From Mycoplasma miroungirhinis (lineage in GTDB: Bacteria; Bacillota_I; Bacilli_A; Mycoplasmatales; Metamycoplasmataceae): a stretch of 64,000 bases of DNA. Both the position numbers and the translations under genes were made by a program. The stretch's first letter is position 1; every line of letters starts with the position of its first letter. A model generated the notes under the pieces. The model was not told where the DNA came from. It made no database searches and saw only the letters and a program-made list of their open reading frames with translations. This document shows, one piece after another, positions 32,762 through 43,074 of this stretch. The DNA lies in the NCBI RefSeq assembly GCF_013008815.1, contig NZ_CP053097.1:496001-560000 (forward strand), given 5' to 3'.

Positions 32762-34252
32762 ATGAATTTAAAATTAAAACAAAAATTAGAAATTAATAAC
32801 TGAAAAGAGTTTTGAGTCCCCAAAGACATGAAAATGATTCTAAAACTAACTTTTCCTATTTTTATACAAATTTTAATTAATGTTATTGCAACTATAGTTG
32901 GTTCATTAAGTGTTAATTGATATTTAAAAGTAACTCATGAATCAGGACAAGTTGTAGGAACTTATTTTTATGCTTTAGCTAAAGTTATTTTAGTTTATAA
33001 CTTAATATCTTTTATTCCTACATTAGTTTCTAGTGGAGTTTTAATTATTTGTAGTAATTTAATAGGACAAAATCGTCATCATGAACTACCTAAAATTATT
33101 TGAACAGGTGTTTATGTGAATTTAATTATTGCTTTAGTATTTTTTATTTCTATGTGATTTGCTTCGCCTCTTTTATTAGCAGCAATGGGTTCAAAAAGTT
33201 CAATTATAATATATGGTCAAAATCATCAAATTTTACATAATAATGAGTTAGAATTTACTACTAAATATTTAAGATATATGTTATTTTGATTGTTTTTTTA
33301 TTCAATTGCACAAGTATTTGCAGCGGGATTACAAGCAATTAAGAAAAATAATATAGCAGTGATGGGTGCTATTATTGGTAATTTTTGTGCGGTTGTATGA
33401 ATGTATGTTTTATTATATGGTTATAGTCAGTATAATCCAATTTATTTAACTGCTTTTGATTACACACTAGGAGCTATTATACAACTATTAATAAATTATA
33501 TTTTTTGTCATTTTTTCATTTTTAAAAAATACAAAACTAAAATTAAAGATACTTTTAAATGAGATTATGTTAAAAAAACTTTAGTGTTAGGAACGCCAAT
33601 TTCACTTGAATATGGTGTTTGGACTATTAGTCAATTTTTAATTAGTAGTGCAATAAGTACTGGTGGTTTAGGTGATCAATATATTGGAATGTATCGAGCA
33701 ATAATTATGATTACTGGTATAACTACTGCTTTTAATACCGCACTTGGAGCTGTTACTAACGTATTAATTGGTATTGAAATTGGAAAAGATGATAAAAAAA
33801 GAGCATATAATTTAGCCTGACAATTATTTGTTATAGGTTTATATTTTTCGCTTTTAAGTGGTGCAATTTTAATATCTTTAACTTATCCATTATTAAAACT
33901 ATATCAAATGGATACTGCAATAATTAATAAAATCGGTTATTGAATTATGTTTTTTAGTGTTTTAAAAATTATAGTAGATACTGCTAATTTAACTATTTTA
34001 AGAGCTTTATGAAGTGCAAATGACATATGAATAACTATTTTGATTAGTTTAATTACTATGATGGTTATTCAAGTGTCACTTGTACACATTATTTTAGATC
34101 TTTGATATAAAAATAATAGTGCATCAATTACTGCACCACTAGTATTTTCAGTTGTCTTTTTATCATTAATAGCAGATCCTGGTTTAAGATCAATTATTTA
34201 TATAAAAAGATGAATTAATAAAACATGACATAAGTATGCTAAAAAATTCTAA
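32762..34252 (+). CDS. MATE family multidrug/Na+ antiporter
   Basis: A 496-residue protein with about twelve hydrophobic segments. MATE-like features are FPIFIQILINVIATIVGSLSVNWYLK at the N-terminus, an internal repeat starting near residue 275 (LVLGTPISLEYGVWTISQF), and glycine-rich ALGAVTNVLIGIEIGKDDKK. It probably exports cationic compounds using an ion gradient. A TATAAT lies 1 nt before the ATG at 32762, too close for a start there. In-frame ATGs at 32828 or 32834 would still keep the first membrane segment, so the true start may be downstream. Confidence 0.88.
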
Positions 34253-34255
34253 AAA

Positions 34256-34264
34256 TGGTATAAT
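34256..34264 (+). promoter_or_regulatory. Extended -10 promoter for vapD
   Basis: TGGTATAAT (TGn plus a perfect TATAAT), starting 3 nt after the MATE stop. Predicted +1 is near 34271, upstream of the hairpin at 34292. Confidence 0.5.
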
Positions 34265-34291
34265 AATATAGTTAAAAATATGAAAAATGGT

Positions 34292-34312
34292 AGCCCGAAA
34301 ATGGGCTTTTTT
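34292..34312 (+). terminator. Terminator/attenuator in the vapD leader
   Basis: AGCCC (34292-34296) pairs with GGGCT (34303-34307) and is followed by six T. It is a G+C-rich intrinsic terminator. It ends MATE transcripts but also lies between the predicted vapD promoter and the vapD start, so it may attenuate vapD. Confidence 0.75.
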
Positions 34313-34328
34313 AATGGAAGGAGTAATT

Positions 34329-34643
34329 ATGTATGGAATTGTATTCTATCTAAAAAAAGATGTACTAAAAGAAGAATATGGTACTGAAGATTATCATGCA
34401 GCATACGAAGAAATACGTGCTATTTTAAGACATTATGGCTTCCATTGATTATCAAATAGTTTTTATTATTCACGAAATATTAATAATTTAGCAAATATTT
34501 ATCGTGCAATTAGAATATTAAAAACCAAAGAATGATTTAAAAAATCTCTTGTGAGTTTTAATGTGTTTAAAATGCAAGATATGAGTGATTTTACACAATT
34601 AATTCAAGATGATTGAACCCCTTCAAATCCATTAATGTCATAA
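34329..34643 (+). CDS. vapD: VapD family endoribonuclease (toxin-like)
   Basis: A 104-residue protein matching the VapD family: MYGIVFYLKKDVLKEEYG at the start, AYEEIRAILRHYGFHWLSNSFYYSR, and FKMQDMSDFTQLIQDDW near the end. VapD has a Cas2-like ferredoxin fold, and characterised members are mRNA-cleaving toxins. The catalytic Asp in the first strand of many family members (AFDLD) is not obvious here (VFYLKKD). AAGGAG lies 7 nt before the ATG. There is no adjacent antitoxin-like ORF. It has its own promoter and terminators on both sides, so it appears to be solitary. Confidence 0.88.
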
Positions 34644-34667
34644 TCAAGCTTATGTTTGATTTTTTAT
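34642..34667 (+). terminator. Terminator after vapD
   Basis: AATCAAGC (34642-34649) pairs with GTTTGATT (34654-34661, one G-T wobble), followed by T. It overlaps the vapD stop. Confidence 0.7.
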
Positions 34668-34696
34668 TAAAAAACACAAATTATAACGATTTGTGT
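34668..34696 (-). terminator. Terminator after the LRR lipoprotein gene
   Basis: On the minus strand ACACAAAT (34689-34696) pairs with ATTTGTGT (34674-34681) and is followed by a T run, 7 nt past the stop. Confidence 0.75.
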
Positions 34697-34702
34697 CTTA
34701 TT

Positions 34703-35518
34703 TTATTGTTTGATTGTGTAATTATGTTCGTTGTTTTTATTATCATTTATAAGAACAGTTTTTAAATCAATATTATTTACATCTAATACTGTTTTTGGAT
34801 TAGTTGTTGGTTCTTTTGGATCTAATGAATTGTTTGCAAATTGTGTTAATGTTTTTGGTAATAATAATTCTGAAATATTGTTCTCAGATAATGAAAAATC
34901 ATTAACTTTGGTTACATTACTTAAATCTACATTTTTTAAATTATTATGATAAAAAACAAAGCTATTTAATACTTTTAAGTTTTTAGATAATGTTAAATTT
35001 TCAATTTTATTATTTGCAAATGCAGATACTCCTAAATTAGAAACTGAATCAGGTAAAATTAATTCACTGATATTATTATCTGCAAAAGCTTTTTCTTTAA
35101 TTGATTTTAGTTTAGTAGTTTTTGAAAAATCAACAACTTCAAGACCTAAACTATAAAATGCACCTTCTTCAATAATTTCAAGAGTTTCAGGAAAAATAAC
35201 TTTTTTAATAATAATTGTTTTTTCTTCATTATCATAAACTTGTTTTCTAAATTCTTCATTAGTAATAAAAATATTTTTTAATGCTTGTTTACTAAAACTT
35301 CCTGCTCTTATATTTTGTAATTTAGTAGAAGATAAATCTAAAATCTTAGTTTGAGGATTGTAAAAAAGATTTGCCTTATCACTATTTACTTGGAAATAAT
35401 TATTTGCTACGTTATTTGAATTTTCAACTTGTTGACCACATGAAATTGCGATAATAGGTAATGAAAAAGTTGTTAATAAACTTAATGAAAATAATAATTT
35501 TGTTCTTTTTGTATTCAT
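34703..35518 (-). CDS. Leucine-rich-repeat (BspA/LRR_5 type) surface lipoprotein
   Basis: A 271-residue lipoprotein. The signal peptide ends IIAISC with Cys at residue 27. The mature protein has four to five degenerate 22-24-residue repeats of the LRR_5/BspA pattern: VIFPETLEIIEEGAFYSLGL, LKSIKEKAFADNNISELILP, SVSNLGVSAFANNKIENLTL, LKVLNSFVFYHNNLKNVDL and a final SLSENNISELLLP. Such repeats usually mediate surface protein binding or adhesion. An upstream in-frame ATG would add eight residues before the signal peptide and is less likely. No ribosome site; TGGTAAAAT ends 7 nt before the ATG. Confidence 0.85.
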   Translation of the reverse strand: MNTKRTKLLFSLSLLTTFSLPIIAISCGQQVENSNNVANNYFQVNSDKANLFYNPQTKILDLSSTKLQNIRAGSFSKQALKNIFITNEEFRKQVYDNEEKTIIIKKVIFPETLEIIEEGAFYSLGLEVVDFSKTTKLKSIKEKAFADNNISELILPDSVSNLGVSAFANNKIENLTLSKNLKVLNSFVFYHNNLKNVDLSNVTKVNDFSLSENNISELLLPKTLTQFANNSLDPKEPTTNPKTVLDVNNIDLKTVLINDNKNNEHNYTIKQ

Positions 35519-35525
35519 AATTAAA

Positions 35526-35534
35526 ATTTTACCA
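35526..35534 (-). promoter_or_regulatory. Extended -10 with probable leaderless start (LRR lipoprotein)
   Basis: TGGTAAAAT on the minus strand with 7 nt to the ATG (35518). Confidence 0.45.
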
Positions 35535-35598
35535 TAAAACAAATTATTAATACTTAGATGTTATATTTTGTAATTAAATAACTTTTTGTACAATTTAA

Positions 35599-35604
35599 TA
35601 TAAT
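35599..35604 (+). promoter_or_regulatory. -10 box with probable leaderless start (uvrB)
   Basis: TATAAT followed by 6 nt and the uvrB ATG (35611). No Shine-Dalgarno sequence. Confidence 0.5.
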
Positions 35605-35610
35605 TTAATT

Positions 35611-37599
35611 ATGGATTTTCAAACAAAAAAATTTATTTTACATAGTGATTTTAAACCAACAGGAGACCAACCAGAGGCAATTGAAAAATTAGTTCAAGGT
35701 TTAAATAATAACAAAAAAGAACAAGTACTTTTAGGTGTTACTGGTAGTGGTAAAACCTTTACAATTGCAAATGTAATTGCAAAAATTAATCGTCCTTCTT
35801 TAGTTTTAAGTCATAATAAAACATTAGCAAGTCAACTATATCAAGAATTAAAAGCATTTTTTCCTGAAAATAGAGTTGAATATTTTGTATCATATTTTGA
35901 TTATTATCGACCAGAAGCTTATTTACCTGCTAAAGATGTTTTTATTGATAAAACATCCAAAAATAATAAAGAATTAGAAGCAATGAGACAAAGAACTATT
36001 AATGCTTTAAGTTTAAGGAGAGATACTATAGTTGTTGGATCAGTTGCAAGTATTTATGGTGCTTTTAATCCTACTGAATATCGTAATTCATTTTTGCCAA
36101 TTGAACTAAATATGCAATTTGATCGTCGAGATTTTATGATTAAACTGATTCAAATTGGTTATAAAAGAAATCAACTTGCATTAGACCGTGGTGATTTTTG
36201 AACCAAAGGTGATATTTTCGAAATAGCTCCTTCTTGAACTGAAGAATTTAACATCAGAATTGATTTTTTTGATACAGAAATTGAAAAAATCGCTACTATT
36301 AATCCAATTACTAAAAATATAATTCAAACATTTAAAACATATACAATTTTACCTGCAAGTGCATATGCGACTAATCCAGATACAAATAAAAGAGTTATTG
36401 CTTTAATTGAGCTAGAACTAGAAAAACAACTGCAAAAATTCGAAAAAGAAAACAAATTACTTGAATATCAAAGACTAAAAGAAAGAATTAAAAACGACAT
36501 TGATTCATTATCTGAATTTGGTTATGTAAATGGAATTGAAAACTATTCACGTTATATAGATAATCGTGATGAAGGTCAAAAACCTTATACACTAATTGAT
36601 TATTTACCTAAAGATGCAGTTATTTTTATTGATGAATCGCATATGATGATTCCGCAATTAAATGGAATGTATAATGGCGATCGTTCTCGAAAAGAAACAC
36701 TAGTTGAATATGGTTTTAGATTACCAAGTGCACTTGATAATCGACCTTTAAAATTTTATGAATTTGAAGAATATGATTTTCAAAAAATTTTTATTTCTGC
36801 AACACCAGGAGAATATGAAATCAAAAAAACAGATGGAGAGTTAATTACTCAATTTATTCGACCAACTGGTTTATTAGATCCAATCATTGAAATTCATCCG
36901 ATTGAAAATCAAATTGAAAAAATCTTTGATGAATTAAAAAAACAAAAAGAACAAAATGATAGAACTTTAATTCTAACTACTACAAAAAGAAATGCAGAGG
37001 AATTATCAAAATATTTAACTTCTAAAAAAGTTAAAACTGCATATATTCATTCGGAATTTAACACATTTGAAAGAAATACTATTTTAAGAAAATTAAGAAA
37101 AGGTATTTATGATGTAGTGATTGGAATTAATTTAATTCGTGAAGGAATAGATTTACCTGAAGTGTCTTTAATTTGTGTACTTGATGCAGATAAAGATGGA
37201 TTAATGCGTAATACTACGAGTTTAATTCAAATAGTTGGTAGAGCAGCTAGAAATGATCGTGGTAGAGTGATCTTTTTTGCTGATAAAATGTCTAAAAGTA
37301 TGCAAGAAACTATTGTAGATAATCAAATGAAAAGACAAATCCAACAAGAATATAATAAAAAACATCATATCATTCCTAAAACAATTATAAAACCTGTCAA
37401 TGAAGCAATTGAAAATGAAAAATTACTTGAAGAAATTGAAGATACCTTTACTCAAAATAATATTTCTAAAAAAACAAAAGAAAAGAAAATGTTTGATGTT
37501 TTAAGAAAAGAAATGAAAGAAGCATCTCAAAAAATGGACTTTGAAAAAGCTGCACAATTAAGAGATATGATTTTAGAACTAGGTGGAACATTAGAATAA
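35611..37599 (+). CDS. uvrB: Excinuclease ABC subunit B
   Basis: The damage-verifying helicase of nucleotide excision repair, acting with UvrA and UvrC (not in this window). The 662-residue protein has [14 protein letters not shown], Walker [18 protein letters not shown] (about residues 41-57), the beta-hairpin region [16 protein letters not shown] (about 90-105), [30 protein letters not shown], helicase motif [28 protein letters not shown], and a C-terminal UVR motif ([14 protein letters not shown]). Two TGA-Trp codons bridge the middle. It has a probable leaderless start and no clear terminator before ldh. Confidence 0.97.
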
Positions 37600-37646
37600 A
37601 AAAATCTTCAATTTTTAATTTTTTTAGTTTTTAACATTTTTTATGT

Positions 37647-37655
37647 TGATATAAT
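37647..37655 (+). promoter_or_regulatory. Extended -10 promoter of ldh
   Basis: TGATATAAT (TGn plus TATAAT), 32 nt before the ATG, followed by AAAGGAAG near 37676. No clear -35. Confidence 0.5.
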
Positions 37656-37687
37656 TAAAGTATAAAAAACATAATAAAGGAAGAATA

Positions 37688-38653
37688 ATGAAAAAAATTA
37701 TTGTAGTAGGATTAGGAAATGTAGCTTATACATTTGTTAATATTTCAATCGCAAGAGGAACTCAAGCAGAATGAGTTTTTGTAGATAAAAATAATGATGT
37801 TGCAGAAGCACATGCACACGACTTTGAAGATATGGTTTCTTTAATGCCAAGAAATAACTCAACATTTAGAACAGGAACTTTAGCAGACGCTAAAGGAGCT
37901 GACATCGCAGTTATTACAGCATCAATACCAATGAAAAACTTAGTAGATCGTTTAGCACTTGCTGCTGAAAATGCTAAATTAATGAAATCATTTGGTGAAG
38001 GACTAAAAGCAGCTAACTTTAAAGGAACAGTTATCGTTGCAAGTAACCCATGTGATGTTATGGCTGCTTGCATTCACTATACAACTGGATTACCTTACAA
38101 AAAAATTATTTCAACTGGAACATATTTAGATTCAGGAAGATTTAAAAAATTCGTAGCACAAAAACTAAATGTATCACCAGATTCAATTCATGGTTATGTA
38201 TTAGGAGAACATGGAAAAACAGCAATGATTGCTTGATCAAACGTTGAAGTTGGAAATGTTCCATTCAAACACTTGTTAAAAGCTAAAAAATTCACAACAG
38301 CTGATATGACAGACATTTTAGAAAAAACAATCGCTGAAGGATTATTCATTTACAACCGTAAAGGAAATACTCAATTCGGAATTGGAACAGCTATTTTTGA
38401 AATAATGGATGCTGTATTAAAAAACAAACGTCAAGTTATGAACGTTGGGGTTAAATTACCACGTGGATACTACAAAGCAGGAATTTATTCAACAATTCCA
38501 GTTATCGTTGGAGAAAACGGGTATGAATACTTACCAGGTAAACTAAATATGACTAAAGAAGAATGAGCAGCATTTAATAGTTCATCAGATACTTTAGCAA
38601 AAACTACAAAAGAATCATTAGATTTAGTTGGATACCCAATCGACTTTGAATAA
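37688..38653 (+). CDS. ldh: L-lactate dehydrogenase
   Basis: Reduces pyruvate to lactate and regenerates NAD+ in glycolysis. The 321-residue protein has the nucleotide-binding VVGLGNVAYTF (residues 5-15), ASNPCDVMAA, LDSGRFKKFV (the family Asp and Arg) and LGEHGKTAMIAW (catalytic His; family usually GEHGDS). The substrate-loop Arg appears as VDRLALAAEN. The replacement of GEHGDS by GEHGKT and the altered mobile loop (IPMKNLVDR) make it a divergent mollicute-type LDH; a malate dehydrogenase-like specificity cannot be excluded. GC at wobble positions looks slightly higher than its neighbours, as expected for a highly expressed gene. It has its own extended -10 promoter and a strong terminator. 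Confidence 0.9.
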
Positions 38654-38660
38654 TAAAAAA

Positions 38661-38691
38661 ACAAAAATTCAACACGATGTTGAATTTTTGT
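38661..38691. terminator. Bidirectional terminator between ldh and clpB
   Basis: A perfect 14-bp stem, 38661-38674 with 38678-38691 (core AATTCAACA/TGTTGAATT), and a 3-nt loop. T runs lie on both strands, serving the convergent ldh and clpB genes. Confidence 0.9.
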
Positions 38692-38700
38692 TTCACTTCT

Positions 38701-40848
38701 TTAGTTTATTTCATCATTTTTAACTTCAATAAATACTTTATATTGGTTTGCATTAATTAATATATATTGATCCTCTTGAATGGTTTGAGACATAATTTCA
38801 TATGCAATTAAATTTTCAATTTCATTTTGAATATATCTTTTAATTGGTCTTGCACCATATTCTGAATTATAAGCTTTAGATGATACTAAATTAATGACAC
38901 TATCAGTAAATTCTATTTTTAGATTTAATTGTTTTTGTAATCTAGTTTGTAATTTTTGAAGTTCTAATTTAGTAATTTCTTTGATCACATCTTCAGATAA
39001 TTTATTAAACATTACAATTTCATCAATCCGATTAATAAATTCTGGTTTAAAGAATTTTAATAATTCTCTCTTGATTTGCTCTTGATTTGGTGAATCTTGA
39101 TTAATTAAAGATGAACCTATATTAGTTGTCATTATTATAATTGTATTTTTAAAATTTATATGTCTTCCTCGGCTATCAGTTAAAGCACCATTATCTAAAA
39201 TTTGTAACAAAATATTTAAAACATCGGGATGAGCTTTTTCTGCTTCATCAAACAAAATAATAGAATAAGGATTTTGACGAATTTTTTCAGTTAATTGTCC
39301 ACCTTGTTCAAATCCTATGTAACCTGGAGGAGATCCAATTAGTTTTGAAACAGAATGTTTTTCCATAAATTCTGACATATCTAATCTAATTAAATGATCA
39401 TCATTATCAAATAAATTATTTGCAAGTGCTCTTGCTAATTCTGTTTTTCCTGTACCTGTTGAGCCTAAAAATAAAAAACTACCAATAGGGTGACGAGGAT
39501 CTGAAACACCTGCTTTTGCACGTAAAATAACTTTAGAAATTTTTTCAATTGCTTCGTTTTGTCCTTTAATTCTATTTTTTAAACTATCAGATAAAGTTAA
39601 TATTTTATTTTTTTGAGTTTGAAGTAATTTATTTACTGGTATATTTGTTCATTTTGAAACAATTGTGGCAATTTCTTCTTCATCAATATCTTCTTTTATT
39701 AATCTTTGTTCAAAATTATTAATTTCAGTTTCTGATTGTTTTAATTTTTTTTCTAAATTAGGAATATCTGAATATAAAACCTTTGCGGCTTCAGTATAAT
39801 TACCCTCATTTTGTAAAATTGTTAACTTATTTTTAAGTTGATCAATTTGGTCTTTGTAATTAGAAATTTGATTAATTAATGTTTTTTCTTTTTCTCATTG
39901 ATTTTTTAAAACATCAGATTCATTTTTTAAAGTTTCTAATGTTTTATTATTTTCAAGTATTTTTTCTTGAATGCTTTGATTTTGTTTTTCATTTTTAAGT
40001 GCTGCATTTTCTACTTCTAAACGAGCTATTTTTTGCATTATTTTATCAAGTTCTTCTGGTTGACTATTTATTTCTGTTTTAATAGTTGAAGCAGCTTCAT
40101 CGATTAAATCAATTGCTTTATCAGGTAAAAAACGATCGCTTATATATCTAGCACTTAAATTAGCAGCTGAAACTAAAGCTCCATCAGTAATTTTTACACC
40201 ATGAAAAGTTTCATAACGTTCTTTTATACCTCTTAAAATTGTTATTGTATCTTCAATACTAGGTTCAAATACATTAACTTTTTGCATTCTTCTTTCTAAA
40301 GCAGGATCAGATTCAATATATTGACGATATTCATCTAAAGTAGTTGCTCCAATTAAATGTAAGGCACCTCGAGCCATTAAAGGTTTAAACATATTTGCTG
40401 CATCCATTGTAGAATTAGATGAATTTTTACCTGTTCCAACTAACATATGAATTTCATCAATAAATAAAATAATTTTCCCATTACTTTCTTCAACAATTTT
40501 CATTAACTGTTTAATCCTTTGTTCAAATTGTCCTTGATACATTGCACCTGCAATCATTGAAGCTAAATCAATTTCTCATAATTCCTTATTAATAAGTTCA
40601 TCAGGTACTTGTTTTTCAACAATTTTTCGTGCTAAACCTTCTACAATAGCAGTTTTACCTGTTCCTGGTTCTCCTACTAATACTGGATTATTTTTAGTTT
40701 TTCTACTTAAAATTCTAATAAGTCTTCTTATTTCATCATCACGATTAATAACAGGTTCTAACTTATTTTCTTTTGCAAGTTCAATTAAATTTCTTCCATA
40801 TTCTTTTAAAGGATCTTTATTATCATTTGGTTGTCAATTTATATCCAT
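38701..40848 (-). CDS. clpB: ClpB disaggregase, short form without N-domain
   Basis: AAA+ disaggregase that rescues aggregated proteins with DnaK. The 715-residue protein has two ATPase domains: Walker [14 protein letters not shown] (about residues 61-73) and the second [14 protein letters not shown], with [16 protein letters not shown] and [15 protein letters not shown] coiled-coil middle domain (Lys/Glu-rich, about residues 280-400) marks it as ClpB rather than ClpC. It starts almost directly at the first ATPase domain: the usual ~150-residue N-terminal domain is absent. AAAGGAGA lies 5 nt before the ATG. A perfect CIRCE and a -10 TACAAT lie upstream, so HrcA control is expected. Confidence 0.95.
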
Positions 40849-40867
40849 AATTTCTCCTTTCATAATA

Positions 40868-40873
40868 ATTGTA
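40868..40873 (-). promoter_or_regulatory. -10 box of clpB
   Basis: TACAAT on the minus strand, 20 nt before the ATG and 9 nt downstream of the CIRCE. HrcA bound to the CIRCE would block this promoter. Confidence 0.5.
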
Positions 40874-40881
40874 TCACTTTT

Positions 40882-40908
40882 TTAGCACTCGGGCTAAAAG
40901 AGTGCTAA
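40882..40908. promoter_or_regulatory. CIRCE operator (HrcA binding site)
   Basis: TTAGCACTC, nine bases, GAGTGCTAA: a perfect inverted repeat identical to the CIRCE consensus. It lies between clpB and the divergent MFS gene, next to the clpB -10 box, so heat-shock control of clpB by HrcA is expected. hrcA itself is not in this window. Confidence 0.95.
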
Positions 40909-40944
40909 ATTTTAAAATTTAATTTGCATGTACTAAAAACTAGA

Positions 40945-40974
40945 TTGAAAAAATGGTCGATAATGTGATATAAT
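40945..40974 (+). promoter_or_regulatory. Promoter of the MFS transporter gene
   Basis: TTGAAA (40945-40950), 18-nt spacer, TATAAT (40969-40974) with TGA forming an extended -10. This is the best -35/-10 pair in the window. Confidence 0.7.
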
Positions 40975-40995
40975 CAAGATATAAATATAAAAAAT

Positions 40996-41015
40996 TTCCA
41001 TAATTAGTTATGGAA
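40996..41015 (+). promoter_or_regulatory. Inverted repeat in the MFS leader
   Basis: TTCCATAA (40996-41003) and TTATGGAA (41008-41015), perfect 8-bp arms, 4-nt loop, about 15 nt after the predicted +1 and 5 nt before the AAAGGA site. It may be an operator or a translation-control hairpin. Confidence 0.5.
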
Positions 41016-41030
41016 TAGAAAGGACAAAGC

Positions 41031-42512
41031 ATGAATAAATTTATGCAAAAATTTTCCGCTAAAAGCGAAAATACAAAGTTTTTACATGGTTTATTACTAT
41101 GAGCTTTTATTTCAATCGGGTACCTAGCATTTATTGCTAACTGAGGTTTTGCCGTTGGATTAAATGGTACTGGAATAAAAAATGGTGTAACTGATAGTGG
41201 TGTTCTTGGACACTTTGAAATTGTAAATAATTCTAGTTTTCAATTGATAAGTCAAGCTACAAACTGAGGTATTACCATTGGTCGTGGTATTGGTTCAATT
41301 CTTGTTGCATTTTTATTAGTTAAATTCTTCCATAAATATGCAACAATTATAGCTCTTGGATTAACTTTATTTGGAATTCCTGCTCAATACTTCCCAGTAG
41401 GACAAACTGGATATTGATTCTTTATAGTATTTAGAACAATTATGGCTATTGGTGGTACAATGTTAATCATTTTAACTCAACCAGTAGTTGCTAACTTCTT
41501 TAACAAAAAACAAAAATCTGTTGTTTCACAATTTGGTGTATGATTCTACCCATTAGGTACAATTATCTCAATAATACCTTTTGTTTTCGTAGCTAATACT
41601 GCAGCAATAAGAGAAAATTGACAAATAGTTTATACTGTTTTAGCAGCTTTAAATGCACTTCCATTATTAGTTATGGTAATTTTTGGATCAAAATTTGATG
41701 TTAAAACAAAAGAACAAAGAGCACAAGAACCTAAAGTTAATAACTTTGGTATTTTAAAAGGTTACTTAAAAACTAAATCAACATATGTATGAATTTTACT
41801 ATATGGTGGTTTCTTAATTGCTGTTGTTTTCCCAACAATTTTATCAACTAATTTATTCCCAACATTAGCGGGAATAGATAGAAATGCACTATTATTTGGT
41901 GATTTAAATAATGGTTTTGATGCAACTAAAATTATTAGAATTTGATTTATAATTTTCTTAGCTGCTGTTTTTGTAGGTCCTATAAGTGTTGGGCTATGAT
42001 CAAAATACAATTTAAAACGTAGATGATTTATTACTGTTGCTTTAGCAACTGGTGTAATTTCATATCTATTATCAATGATAATATTCGTATATGGTGTTGC
42101 AAAAAGTAATGGTGTTGCACTTGCATTCTTCTTTGTATTTGCATTTCTTTCAGGATTATCTCTATGAGGTATTCAAGGTGTTACATTAAACTTACCACAT
42201 GAATATAAAGATAATAACCCTAAAACTATTGGTTGAATGTTTGCTTTAATTTGAGGATTTGGATATATATTCTTTACAATTGGACTAATAATCATTGGAC
42301 TTGTTAAAATCATTGGAGATTCTGCTGGTGCTAGCGCATTAACAATCGCAATAATACAATTTGTATTAACAATTTTATTCTCAGCAATTTCAGTAGTTGG
42401 TGCATTAATGATTAAAGAACCTTCTTCAGATTCAGAAACATTCCCTAAATGAATGAAATCAATTAAATGTTTATGCAAATGTAAAAACAAAAACAAACCA
42501 GAAATAGAATAA
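41031..42512 (+). CDS. MFS transporter, substrate unknown
   Basis: A 493-residue protein with about twelve membrane segments and a central hydrophilic loop (FDVKTKEQRAQEPKVNN near residue 225). Landmarks are GITIGRGIGSILVAFLLVKFFHKY, FRTIMAIGGTM and IGWMFALIWGFGYIFF. The loop between segments 2 and 3 (GRGIGSILVAF) fits the MFS signature. A C-terminal Cys/Lys cluster (IKCLCKCKNKNK) is unusual. Candidate substrates include sugars, organic anions or amino acids; none can be chosen from sequence. It has its own promoter, leader hairpin and terminator. Confidence 0.85.
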
Positions 42513-42517
42513 AAATC

Positions 42518-42549
42518 AAAATTAACATCCTCGTGGTGTTAATTTTTTA
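42518..42549 (+). terminator. Terminator after the MFS gene
   Basis: AAATTAACA (42519-42527) pairs with TGTTAATTT (42537-42545), followed by T. Confidence 0.8.
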
Positions 42550-42590
42550 AACTTAAAATTTTTACTATTAATTTATAATTTTTTTTATAG

Positions 42591-42599
42591 TGCTATAAT
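42591..42599 (+). promoter_or_regulatory. Extended -10 promoter of the atp operon
   Basis: TGCTATAAT (TGn plus TATAAT); predicted +1 is near 42606. Confidence 0.6.
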
Positions 42600-42601
42600 C
42601 A

Positions 42602-42626
42602 ATAAAGGTTAAAAATTAACCTTTAT
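42602..42626 (+). promoter_or_regulatory. Inverted repeat at the atp operon +1 region
   Basis: ATAAAGGTTAA (42602-42612) and TTAACCTTTAT (42616-42626): a perfect 11-bp repeat with AAA loop, ending 4 nt before the first ATG. The predicted +1 falls inside the left arm, so it fits an operator at least as well as an RNA hairpin. It contains the only AAAGG near the ATG. Confidence 0.55.
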
Positions 42627-42630
42627 AAAT

Positions 42631-43074
42631 ATGAAAAAAATTAAAGCAGAACATTTTACAAATTATGAAATAATAACTTCTATAATACATTCCTTTTTAT
42701 TTTTAATTTTTACACTTATTTCTATTGTAAATTTATCACTTTTTTGAGGCTATTTAGTTGGTTTAATAAATTTCATAATTTTAACTTTATACCAACAAAA
42801 AATCATTCAATTAGTGTTTAAAAAAAGAAATATAAGTGTTTTTAAAATAATATTATTGCATTTTTCGAAGTTATTAATAGTTGCTGCTTTTTTATGTTAT
42901 TTATTCTTTTTTAACAAACTATTTTTAGTACATAAAATTCCAGGAAGTGATGGTTCATTGTATCCGATTAACATAATTACTTATTGTGTTTCTTTTTTAC
43001 CATCTACATTAACTAGATTATGAACTTCAATAGTAAAATCTAAATTAGAAATTAGAAAGGAAATAAATGGATAG
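42631..43074 (+). CDS. atpI: AtpI-like protein of the ATP synthase operon
   Basis: A 147-residue protein with four hydrophobic segments (about residues 15-37, 40-55, 72-96 and 108-125). Position as the first gene before atpB, size and topology fit AtpI, which helps assemble the c-ring; sequence similarity itself is weak. The frame ends RKEING with a TAG that lies beyond the atpB ATG, so the two genes overlap by 8 bp. An inverted repeat immediately upstream may regulate it. Confidence 0.75.

Noticed and set aside
42814-43023. ORF fragments on both strands inside the atp region (for example 42981-43293 minus)
   Set aside because: They are shadows of atpI and atpB; the plus frames give continuous known families when TGA is Trp.
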